Below are positions 12,001 to 18,500 of a DNA stretch of 64,000 nt, piece after piece (the stretch's first letter is position 1; each line of letters begins with the position of its first letter). This DNA comes from Pseudomonas sp. B21-028. GTDB taxonomy: Bacteria > Pseudomonadota > Gammaproteobacteria > Pseudomonadales > Pseudomonadaceae. The notes beneath the pieces were generated by a model. The model did no database searches, was not told the DNA's origin, and worked only from the letters and a program-made list of their open reading frames with translations. The translations under genes were made by a program, and so were the position numbers. The stretch covers positions 3,782,001 through 3,846,000 of the forward strand of contig NZ_CP087184.1 in the NCBI RefSeq assembly GCF_024749045.1, written 5' to 3'.

Positions 12001-14072
12001 GATTCGGCGCTCTGCGTCAGGTTCAGGTTCAGGTTATCGGAGGTTCCGTCCAGCACCACGGTGTCCAGGTCCACCCGCACGGTGTCTTCAAGGGCAGTCG
12101 CTGCGCTGCGGGTCAATACAACTTGCGCTCCGCTGTCCCGCACCATGAACTGTTGGCGTTCGACCGGTGCGTTGACGTCCAGCGGCACGTAGACGGCGGC
12201 GCACTTGAGGACGGCCAGTTGACTGACCAGCAAGTCAATCGAGCGCTCCAGTGCAATCGCCACACTGTCACCCGGCTGCACCCCCAGGACGATCAGATGC
12301 CGGGCCAGGCAATTGGCCCGGCCGTTCAGCTCGGCATAGCTCAGGTGGTGTTCGTTATGTACCGCGGCCGGTGCATCCGAATTGAGCTGCACCTGCGCCT
12401 CGAACAATCCATGGACGGTTCTGTCCTGCGGATAGCGCCGCGTGGTTGCGTTGAAATCCACCAGCAACTGCCGACGCTTGTCCGGTGGCAAGCTATTGAG
12501 CTGATGCAGCGGCATTTCCGGGGCTTGCTCCAGCGCCTGGACCAGGCTCTCAAGCGCCGTCAGCATGCACTCGCCGACGTTCCGGGCGCCAATTTCAGTC
12601 AAGGCCAAGACGCTCAGGCTGAAGTCCGCACCCAGGTCATCCACCGACAGGGTCAACGGATAGTTGGTTTCCTCCGCGCTTGCCAGGGCCTGCAAACCTT
12701 CCCACGCTTTGAGTGTCTGGGCCGCCGGTAGCTGCTGGGCCGTGCCGCTATGCCTGTAGTTGAGCAATGAGCCGAACAACGGTGCAGGTGCCGGAACACC
12801 GCTGCAACGCTGGGCCAGCGCCAGCGAAGCGTGCTCGTGACCAAGCAGGGCCGCCAGGCTCTCATGGGTGGACGCCACGCCTTCACCCACGCCTTGCCCA
12901 GTCAGTCGCACCCGCAGTGGCAGGGTATTGATAAACATGCCCAGCGCGCGATCGGAGCCGTCACCGCCCTGCATCCGGCCCATCAATATCGTGCCGAACA
13001 CAACGTCATCCCTGCCCGAAAGCCCGCCCAACACACGGGCCCAGGCCAGGTGATGCAGGCTCGCCGCGCTGACGCCCAACTGACGGGCTTGAGCCCGCAG
13101 ACGACGGCTCAACGCACTATCGACTGGGAAACGCACTTCTTCGACCGCCGATTCGTTCTTGGGCACTTCGGCATAGCCCAGGGGCAGCGTCGGTTCATCG
13201 ACATCGGACAGCATCTGGCGGAAGAACGTCTCATGAGCATCGTCACCCGCCCCGAGCCGGACCTGCGCCACATAATTGCGATATGGCACCACCTCAGGCA
13301 AGGCATCGGGCATGCCGAGCAGAAACGCTTGCATCTCATGCTGCACCAGCTCCAGCGCCACATGGTCCAGCGCCATGTGATGGAACAACAGAATCGCCAC
13401 CCAGCGCTCGTTCGGGCGATCCTGCGCACAGACCAGGCGCAATAAAGGCGCCTTGCCCACGTCCAGCCGATGGTGCCGGGTGTCGAAACGTTGCTGCAAT
13501 TGCCACTCGATGGCACCGTCAAGCGGATCAAGTACGATCTCTTCCAACGTCAGACTGGCAGCGCGCCAGACGACCTGCACCGGCTCTTCGAGGCCTTCCC
13601 AGAACACCGATGTGCGCAGGATGTCGTGGCGATCGATCACCCCTTGCAAGGCCCGGGTAAAGTCGTCAAGACGGGTACGCCGGTCGGCCCCGAACAAGGC
13701 GTGGAGCACATAGGGATCGCCGTGTTCTGCGGCAAGGTGATGGTAAAGGATGCCTTCCTGCAACGGCGCCAGTGGATAAATGTCCTGCACGTTACCGGCG
13801 CCGCCAGGCACACTCTCGACGATCCGGTCGATGTCCTCCTGGGTCAGGCTCGCCAGCGGCAGCATGTCCGGCGTGATGCGAAACGCCGGGCTCAACCAAT
13901 CCCCGCCATTGGTCCCCACCAAATCGAGCAATTCCTGCTTATGCGCGGTAAGGCTATCCCACAACGCACCGTCCAGCCCTTCGTCATCGCCCTGGATCAG
14001 CAGGTTGTCGCCGTCCTGCTGGAGACGGATCGGGTGCTTGGAAAGAGCTGCCATCAGTTCGCTGAATTGCAT
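1..14072 (-). CDS. NRPS C, 5' part (partial; 4 complete modules plus part of a fifth), third synthetase of a peptin-type lipopeptide
   Basis: Giant non-ribosomal peptide synthetase running off the left edge. It starts at ATG 14072 (AGCAGG about 8 nt upstream) and stays in one frame at every point checked (near 11849, 8609, 5417, 2174 and 356). The first ~55 residues (MQFSELMAALSKHPIRLQQD...) form a TubC-type docking segment, suiting a protein that receives a chain from another synthetase. Domains by window position, 5' to 3': C 13.88-12.44 kb, A 12.43-10.92, T ~10.82; C 10.67-9.22, A 9.21-7.70, T ~7.61; C 7.45-6.02, A 6.00-4.47, T ~4.38; C 4.22-2.78, A 2.78-1.21, T ~1.12; then C from ~0.96 kb to the edge. 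A-domain codes: DALWIGGTF (Val-like), DLYNNALTY (Ala-like), DALWIGGTF (Val-like), DFWNIGMVH (Thr). All five C domains carry HHxxxxGD (dual E/C); the last, after Thr, has HHMVDDATSL. No thioesterase lies in the window; it should be further left. Substrate calls are inferences from codes. Confidence 0.95.
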   Translation of the reverse strand, partial: MQFSELMAALSKHPIRLQQDGDNLLIQGDDEGLDGALWDSLTAHKQELLDLVGTNGGDWLSPAFRITPDMLPLASLTQEDIDRIVESVPGGAGNVQDIYPLAPLQEGILYHHLAAEHGDPYVLHALFGADRRTRLDDFTRALQGVIDRHDILRTSVFWEGLEEPVQVVWRAASLTLEEIVLDPLDGAIEWQLQQRFDTRHHRLDVGKAPLLRLVCAQDRPNERWVAILLFHHMALDHVALELVQHEMQAFLLGMPDALPEVVPYRNYVAQVRLGAGDDAHETFFRQMLSDVDEPTLPLGYAEVPKNESAVEEVRFPVDSALSRRLRAQARQLGVSAASLHHLAWARVLGGLSGRDDVVFGTILMGRMQGGDGSDRALGMFINTLPLRVRLTGQGVGEGVASTHESLAALLGHEHASLALAQRCSGVPAPAPLFGSLLNYRHSGTAQQLPAAQTLKAWEGLQALASAEETNYPLTLSVDDLGADFSLSVLALTEIGARNVGECMLTALESLVQALEQAPEMPLHQLNSLPPDKRRQLLVDFNATTRRYPQDRTVHGLFEAQVQLNSDAPAAVHNEHHLSYAELNGRANCLARHLIVLGVQPGDSVAIALERSIDLLVSQLAVLKCAAVYVPLDVNAPVERQQFMVRDSGAQVVLTRSAATALEDTVRVDLDTVVLDGTSDNLNLNLTQSAESVAYIMYTSGSTGMPKGVLVPHRAINRLVINNGYADFNKQDRVAFASNPAFDASTLDVWAPLLNGGCVVVVEQDVLLDQARFAALLTEQSISVLWMTAGLFHQYAAGLLPVFKQLRYLIVGGDVLDPAVIGRVLKDGAPQHLLNGYGPTEATTFTTTYEIKTVGEGGIPIGHPIGNTRVYVLDANQQPVPVGVAGELYIGGDGVAKGYLNRPELTAEKFVADPFSADPAALLYRTGDLARWRADGVVDYLGRNDDQVKIRGFRIELGEIEARLGQCAGVKDAVVLARQDDNGPKRLVGYVIPEEGVTLSVHELRSQLASTLAEYMVPSAFVVLPSFPLTANGKLDRRALPAPDADAYASREYAAPQGEIETTLAQLWAEVLKVEQVGRHDHFFELGGHSLLAVTLIERMRQAGLSADVRVLFSQPTLAALAAAIGSGREITVPQNLIPLDCGHITPAMLPLVTLDQQTIDRIVATVPGGAANVQDIYPLAPLQEGILYHHLAAEQGDPYVLQSQFAFDNRERLDAFVEALQVVIDRHDILRTSVAWEGLDEPLQVVWRKATLHLETVDLDPAAGDAVTQLRQRFDPRHQSLDVSQAPLMRLSYGRDDVNQRLVATLRFHHMALDHTAMEVVQHEMQAHLLGEAAELSAAVPYRNYVAQARLGVSREEHEMFFREMLGDIDEPTLPFGLHDVQGDGHGIDELHRSVDPALSERLRAQARQLGVSAASLMHLAWAQVLGKVSGKQEVVFGTVLMGRMQGGEGADRALGMFINTLPLRVDVGAQGARAGVKATHARLTALLGHEHASLALAQRCSGVAAPLPLFSALLNYRHSATGELSAQATDAWQGIHALDGEERTNYPLTLNVDDLGNGFSLTVLVAAQIGAQRVCGYMHTALEKLVEALERTPQAALYRLPILPVAEREQLLVAFNATEAAYPLEQTIHGLFEEQVQRTPEAVAVLHGDQHLTYAELNERANRLAHYLRGQGVQPDSRVAICVERGVDMVVGLLAILKAGGGYVPLDPAYPADRIAYMLEDSAPAVVLAQKATLGLLAEASMPVIDLGSGLWQDESVLNPQVPELTSSHLAYLIYTSGSTGLPKGVMIEHRNTVNFLTWAHRSFDAQTLSKTLFSTSLNFDLAVYECFAPLTSGGSIEVVTNVLELQHGEHDITLINTVPSALKALLESGGLGEGVDTVNVAGEALKRSLVEALFEQTSVKRLCNLYGPSETTTYSSWVSMAREDGFAAHIGKPVANTQFYLLDEHKQPVPLGVPGEIYIGGSGVARGYLNRDDLTTERFLKDPFSSAANARMYKTGDLGRYLPDGNIEYLGRNDDQVKIRGFRIELGEIEAKLAQHEAVKEAVVQAREDVPGDKRLVAYFTQSQAVDIEALRSHLQVQLPAYMVPVAYVHLDALPLTPNGKLDRKALPAPDHEALISRGYEAPQGEVETTLAQIWQDLLKVERVGRHDHFFELGGHSLLAVSLIGRMRQVGLSADVRVLFGQPTLMALAAAVGSGSEIQVPDNGILLGCTRITPPMLPLVELDQQDIDRIVETVPGGARNVQDIYPLAPLQEGILYHHIAAPSGDPYVLQATFTVADPERLDAFAHALQGVIDRHDILRTSVVWEGLDEPVQVVWRKAQLAVEEVVLAAGAGDIAGQLRERFDTLHYRLDMQQAPLMRIAFAEDQPNQRWVAILLFHHMALDHTALELVRHEMQAYLLGQADRLGEAVPFRNYVAQARRGVSREEHEGFFRDMLGDVDEPTLPFGVQDVRGDGSDIEEASLQLSGDLSRRLRAQARELGVSAASLHHLAWAQVLGQVSGKQDVVFGTVLMGRMQGGDGAERALGMFINTLPLRVEVGTGDVRGGVKTTHARLTGLLGHEHASLALAQRCSSVVAPMPLFSALLNYRHSSVDVTSSDARAAWDGIEILSNEERTNYPLTLSVDDLGEDFLLTALAVPQIGAQRVCAYMNIALEYLVEALEQAPQTRLNSLSILPSAERRQLLVEFNATTRSFPRDRTVHGLFESRAQASPEAPAAVHDGQSLAYAELNSRANRLARHLIDLGVKPGERVAILLERSIDLLVSQLAVLKCAAAYVPLDIHAPLERQDFMVQDSGARILLTLSATTTPQGTMRVDLDTVVLGGTSDDLNLTQSAESVAYIMHTSGSTGMPKGVLVPHRAINRLVINNGYADFNKRDRVAFASNPAFDASTLDVWAPLLNGGCVVVVEQDVLLDQARFAALLTEQSVSVLWMTAGLFHQYAAGLLPVFKQLRYLIVGGDVLDPAVIGRVLKDGAPQHLLNGYGPTEATTFTTTYEIKTVGEGGIPIGHPIGNTRVYVLDANQQPVPVGVAGELYIGGDGVALGYLNRPELTAEKFVADPFSADPAALLYRTGDLARWRTDGTVDYLGRNDDQVKIRGFRIELGEIEARLGQCAGVKDAVVLARQDDNGPKRLVGYVIPEEGVTLSVHELRGQLASTLAEYMVPSAFVVLPSFPLTANGKLDRRALPAPDADAYASREYAAPQGEVEQTLARLWAEVLKVEQVGRHDHFFELGGHSLLAVTLIERMRQAGLSADVRVLFSQPTLAALAAAIGSGREITVPQNLIPLDCGHITPAMLPLVTLDQQTIDRIVATVPGGAANVQDIYPLAPLQEGILYHHLAAEQGDPYVLQSQFAFDNRERLDAFVEALQVVIDRHDILRTSVAWEGLDEPLQMVWRKVLLEPQRFEADATAGDVATQLASRFDARHYRLDLRRAPMLQLIYAQDEAQDRWVAILLFHHMALDHTALDVMQHEMQLHLLGQGERLGEAMPYRNYVAQARLGASEAEHEAFFRDMLGDIDEPTLPFGLQDVQGDGHGIDEVREPVDLVLSRRLRAQARQLGVSAASLVHLAWAQVLGKVSGKPDVVFGTVLLGRMQGGEGADRALGMFINTLPLRVDVGAQDVRTGVKATHARLTGLLGHEHASLALAQRCSGVAAPTPLFSALLNYRHSAAEVTQDGLSAWNGIEALNGDERTNYPLTLNVDDLGEGFSLTALVETSIGAARICGYMQMALDSLVTALEQAPHTALHALTVLPPAERRQLLETWNTQDAEYAAQALIHRQFEAWAVAQPDAVAVVHEEQTLTYGQLNARANQLAHSLLAVGIRPDDRVAICVERGLDMIVGLLGILKAGAGYVPLDPAYPAERIAYMLHDSSPVALVTQREWCETLPPLRVPTVLLDPLEAGEMEQQPRHNPDVPGLEASHLAYVIYTSGSTGLPKGVMVEHRNVARLFSATQPWFDFGPQDVWALFHSFAFDFSVWEIWGALTHGGRLLVVPQLVSRSPQYCYALLCEAGVTILNQTPSAFRQLIAAQGESDLDHSLRQVIFGGEALETGILKPWYARETNARTQLVNMYGITETTVHVTYRALCAADAQLTGVSPIGKRIPDLQLYVLDVQREPVPVGVVGEMYVGGAGVSRGYLNRDELTAERFLDNPFSKEPNARMYKTGDLGRWLADGSIEYLGRNDDQVKIRGFRIELGEIEAKLAACSGVREAVVLARQDTPGDQRLVAYVIAEEGEPPSAAELRAELLGSLAEYMVPSAFVMLTVFPLTTNGKLDRKALPVPDQSSVVSREYEAPQGEVETAIARIWQDLLHVEQVGRHDHFFEMGGHSLLAVKLVERMRQIDLAADVRVLFGQPTLAALAAAVGGVREIVVPANLIPADCTRITPDMLPLVDLDQDGIDRVVASVPGGVRNVQDIYALAPLQEGILYHHLAAAQGDPYLQYVQFTYDSRARLDDFARALQGVVSRHDILRTGVVWEGLDEPVQVVWREARLGLDEIVLDPAAGDIAQQLREHLDPRHHRLDIRQAPMMRIGYAEDVVNNRWVGMLLFHHMVDDATSLAMLTAEIQAHVMGREHLLATSVPYRNYVAQARLGVSREEHEGFFREMLGDVTEPTLPFGLRDVQGDGGGIEEVRQPVDGALSQRLRTQARQLGVSAASLYHLAWAQVLGRVSGKDDVVFGTVLLGRMQGGEGADRALGM

Positions 14073-14216
14073 CGAAGGACCTGCTTTTCTGGTTCGGAGT
14101 GGTTGACGATCAGTGTGACTTTCAGAGACGGCGTGTCGCCTGGACGCGAGGACTGGCAGTTGATGGGCCGATCACGTCGGGCAGGCCAATGCAGTGAATA
14201 TCGTCATGTTCAACCG

Positions 14217-14246
14217 AAGGAGAGCCCTCTCCGGGACTGTCTCCTT
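14217..14246. repeat. Inverted repeat upstream of NRPS C (nested hairpins)
   Basis: AAGGAGA at 14217-14223 pairs with TCTCCTT at 14240-14246, and an alternative inner dyad GGAGAG-CC-CTCTCC occupies 14219-14232. It lies 145-174 nt upstream of the NRPS C start, within its likely leader or promoter region. An A8 run at 14254-14261 (T8 on the minus strand) lies just beside it. On the minus strand the T run precedes this hairpin, so it does not read as a standard terminator for NRPS B. Function unknown; could be an mRNA leader structure or operator. Confidence 0.4.
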
Positions 14247-14299
14247 ACAGGCCAAAAAAAATTAGAGCATTCAGTAGGGCATGTCTGTCATGGGAAGCA

Positions 14300-14339
14300 G
14301 GGACAAGTCCCGGCAACGGGCAGGCGGGCACAAGCCCGC
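14300..14339. repeat. Two small GC-rich hairpins beside the REPIN array
   Basis: GGGAC-AA-GTCCC (14300-14311) and GCGGGC-ACAA-GCCCGC (14324-14339) are short stem-loops between the REPIN array and the NRPS C leader. They may be degraded REP-like elements or part of an intrinsic termination or attenuation region; neither is followed by a T run on either strand. The rest of 14073-14365 contains no gene that I can support. Confidence 0.35.
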
Positions 14340-14365
14340 AGCACCCGGGAAACACCCCGAACCCC

Positions 14366-15520
14366 GTGGGAGCGAGCCTGCTCGCGATGACGTCAGCCCA
14401 TCCAGCATCAATGCCAACTGACCCACCGCTATCGCGAGCAGGCTCGCTCCCACCCTGGACCGTGAAAGCCCGCAGCATCCGGGAAACACTCCGAACCCCG
14501 TGGGAGCGAGCCTGCTCGCGATGACGTCAGCCCATCCAGCATCAATGCCAACTGACCCACCGCTATCGCGAGCAGGCTCGCTCCCACCCTGGACCGTGAA
14601 AGCCCGCAGCATCCGGGAAACGCCTCGAACCCCGTGGGAGCGAGCCTGCTCGCGATGGCGTCAGCCCATCCAGCATCAATGCCAACTGACCCACCGCTAT
14701 CGCGAGCAGGCTCCCCACCACCCTGGACCGTGAAAGCCCACAGCACCCGGCAAACACCCCGAACCCCGTGGGAGCGAGCCTGCTCGCGATGGCGTCAGCC
14801 CATCCAGCATCAATGCCAACTGACCCACCGCTATCGCGAGCAAGCTCCCTCCCACCCTGGACCGTGAAAGCCCGCAGTACCCGGGAAACGCCTCGAACCC
14901 CGTGGGAGCGAGCCTGCTCGCGATGGCGTCAGCCCATCCAGCATCAATGCCAACTGACCCACCGCTATCGCGAGCAGGCTCGCTCCCACCCTGGACCGTG
15001 AAAGCCCGCAGCATCCGGGAAACGCCCCGAACCCCGTGGGAGCGAGCCTGCTCGCGATGACGTCAGCCCATCCAGCATCAATGCCAACTGACCCACCGCT
15101 ATCGCGAGCAGGCTCGCTCCCACCCTGACCGTGAAAGCCCGCAGCATCCGCGAACACCCCGAACCCCGTGGGAGCGAGCCTGCTCGCGATGACGTCAGCC
15201 CATCCAGCATCAATGCCAACTGACCCACCGCTATCGCGAGCAGGCTCGCTCCCACCCTGACCGTGAAAGCCCGCAGCACCCGGCAAACACCCCGAACCCC
15301 GTGGGAGCGAGCCTGCTCGCGATGACGTCAGCCCATCCAGCATCAATGCCAACTGACCCACCGCTATCGCGAGCAGGCTCGCTCCCACCCTGGACCGTGA
15401 AAGCCCGCAGCACCCGGCAAACACCCCGAACCCCGTGGGAGCGAGCCTGCTTGCGATGGCGTCAGCCCATCCAGCATCAATGCCAACTGACCCACCGCTA
15501 TCGCGAGCAGGCTCCCCACC
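14366..15520. repeat. Tandem array of nine REPIN-like units (132-134 bp period)
   Basis: Nine near-identical units begin at 14366, 14500, 14634, 14768, 14902, 15036, 15168, 15301 and 15435. Each has a left arm beginning GTGGGAGCGAGCCTGCTCGC and, about 42 bp later, its exact reverse complement (unit 1: 14366-14388 and 14431-14453), the REP doublet (REPIN) layout of Pseudomonas. Each arm also folds on itself (GCGAG-CCTG-CTCGC). A ~46-bp spacer joins one unit to the next and is also conserved. Right arms are perfect in units 1, 2, 5, 6, 7 and 8 and altered in 3, 4 and 9; the left arm of unit 9 has one C-to-T change. The array ends about 8 nt from the NRPS B stop codon, so it fills most of the gap between NRPS B and NRPS C. 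No RAYT transposase is present in the window. Confidence 0.93.
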
Positions 15521-15528
15521 GCCAGGGT

Positions 15529-18500
15529 TCAGATACGTCGCTGGCGCGTGAGCGCCGGGATCTTTGTCTCGGGCACTTCGATACGCTGCACCTGCCCCAC
15601 CGCCGCGGCCACCAGTGCCAGCGTCGGCTGGCCGAACAGCACACGGACATCAGCCTCCATGCCTTCCTTGCGCATGCGTTCGATCAGCGTCACGACCAAC
15701 AACGAATGCCCGCCCAGTTCAAAGAAATGGTCATGGCGGCCGACACGCTCGACCTTCAGCAACTCGGCCCACAACGCTGCGAGCTTCATCTCGGTGTCAC
15801 CCAGTGGGGCTTCGTATTGACGCACGGAGTACGCGTCACTGGCGGGTACCGGCAGGGCCTTGCGGTCGAGCTTGCCGTTGGGAGTCAGCGGCAGTGTGTC
15901 GAGGTGTACGTAGGCCACCGGGACCATGTAGGCCGGCAACTGCGCTTGCAGGTGGCTGCGCAGGGCTTCGATGCCCACTGCTTGCGATTGGGTGAAATAG
16001 GCGACCAGGCGTTTGTCACCCGGCACGTCCTCGCGGGCCTGCACCACCGCTTCTTTCACGGCCTCATGCTGGGCGAGTTTGGCTTCGATCTCACCCAGTT
16101 CGATGCGGAAACCGCGAATCTTCACCTGGTCGTCGTTACGGCCGAGGTATTCGATGTTGCCATCGGGCAGATAGCGACCCAGGTCGCCGGTTTTGTACAT
16201 CCGGGCGTTTGCAGCGCTGCTGAACGGATCCTTGAGGAAGCGTTCTGCGGTCAGATCATCACGATTGAGATAACCACGGGCGACACCCGCGCCACCGATG
16301 TAGATTTCCCCCGGTACACCCAGCGGCACCGGTTGCTGGTGCTCGTCCAGCAAATAGAACTGGGTATTCGCCACAGGCTTACCGATATGCGCGGCAAACC
16401 CGTCTTCGCGGGCCATCGACACCCAACTGGAGTAAGTCGTGGTTTCCGAAGGCCCATAGAGATTGCACAAGCGCTTGACCGAAGTCTGTTCGAACAGCGC
16501 TTCCACCAGACTGCGCTTGAGCGCTTCACCGGCCACGTTGACCGTGTCGACGCCATCACCCAGCCCACCGGACTCCAGCAGAGCCTTGAGCGCTGACGGC
16601 ACGGTGTTGATCAGGGTGATGTCGTGCTCACCGTGTTGCAGTTCCAGTACATTAGTGACCACTTCGATGCTGCCGCCAGACGTCAGTGGTGCGAAGCATT
16701 CGTACACGGCCAAGTCGAAGTTCAGCGAGGTCGAGAACAGGGTTTTCGACAGGGTTTGAGCGTCAAAGGAGCGATGCGCCCAGGTCAGGAAGTTCACCGT
16801 ATTGCGGTGCTCGATCATCACGCCTTTCGGCAGGCCGGTCGAACCCGAGGTGTAGATCACATACGCCAGATGCGCAGAAGTCAGCTCAGGCACCAACGGA
16901 TTCAGGACGGATTCGTCCTGCCACAGCCCGCTACCGAGGTCGATCACTGGCATCGAGGCTTCTGCCAACAACCCAAGGGTTGCCTTCTGGGCCAAAACGA
17001 CGGCCGGTGCACTATCCTCGAGCATGTAGGCAATCCGATCCGCCGGATACGCCGGATCCAGCGGCACATAACCGCCGCCCGCCTTGAGGATCGCCAGCAA
17101 CCCCACCACCATGTCGACACCGCGCTCGACACAGATCGCCACCCGCGAATCCGGCTGCACGCCCTGCCCGCGCAGGTAATGCGCCAGTTGGTTGGCCCGT
17201 TCGTTCAATTCGGCATAAGTCAGGCGCTGCTCGCCATGCAGCACTGCCACCGCCTCCGGCGTGCGCTGCACCTGTTCCTCGAACAGCCCGTGAATGGTCT
17301 GTTCCAGCGGATACGCAGCCTCAGTGGCGTTGAACCGTTCCAGTTGCAGGCGCTCGGTTTCACCGAGCAAGGCAATCTCATCAACCGTCACATCGGCATC
17401 CGCCACCATCGCTCGCAACATGCGTTCCAGGTAACCGAGGTAACGCTCAATGGTCGTCTGATCGAACAGCGCCGTGGCGTATTCCAATGTTCCCTGGATA
17501 CAACCGTCGACTTCGCCCAAGTCAAGGGACAGGTCGAATTTCGCCGTTCGCCTCGCCGCCCCCAGTGCTTCGAGCTTCAGATCACCCAGGACAAGCTCAA
17601 CACCCTCGGTGTTCTGCCAGGACAACATGGCCTGGAATATGGCGCTGTGAGAGAGGCTGCGCACCGGTTTGACCAGTTCCACCACCTGTTCGAACGGCAG
17701 GTCCTGGTGGGCCTGTGCCTCCAACGTCTGCGTCTTGACCCGCTGCAACAGGACCTCGACGCTGGGCTGGCCCGACACGTCGATGGGCAAAGCCAGGGTG
17801 TTGACGAAGAAACCAATCAGGTCCTCGACTTCCCCTCGCCTGCGGTTGGCGGTTGGCGAGCCGATGACCACCATGTCCTGCCCTGAAAGCCGTGCGAGCA
17901 CCGCGGCCCAACCGGCCAGCACGGTCATGTACAGCGTCGTTCCATGGCGCTGGCTCAAGGCCTTGAGGTCCGAGGCAAGCGCCGCATCGAAGCGCACCGC
18001 CAGGCTTGCGCCGGCATAATTCTGGTGTGCCGGCCGTGGACGGTCGGAGGGCAACATCAGCAGCCCCGGCGCATCGGCCAGCGCAGCTTGCCACCAGGCG
18101 CCCTGGCACTTGAGTACCTCGCTACTCAGCCAGCGGCGTTGCCAGACCGCGTAGTCGGCATACTGCACTTCCAGCGCCGGAAGTGGGTCATCTCGACCCT
18201 CGTGATAGGCGCTGTAGAGCGTGACCAGCTCCCGGGTCAGAACCCCTATCGACCAGCCATCCGAAACGATGTGGTGCATCGTCACCATCAGCACATGCTC
18301 GTCATCCGCCAACCGCACCAGCCGGCCACGGATCAGCGGCCCGCGCTCGAGGTCGAAGGCCGCGCCGGCTTCACTCTCGATCAGTGCCTGCATTGACGCC
18401 TGCGCCATGGAGTCGGCGCGCAGATCGAGAGTTTCCAAGGCAAAGCCACTGTCCTGGGCGTCGATACGCTGCCACGCCGGTAGTTCCGGACTCTGGACGA

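Noticed and set aside
14245..15424. Repetitive minus-strand ORFs translating as GGSEPARDSGGSVGIDAG-like repeats
   Set aside because: They are translations of the REPIN array; no ribosome sites, and frames change with the 132-134 bp period.
14366..15520. CRISPR array
   Set aside because: Units are 132-134 bp with the intervening sequence conserved too; there are no variable spacers and no cas genes.
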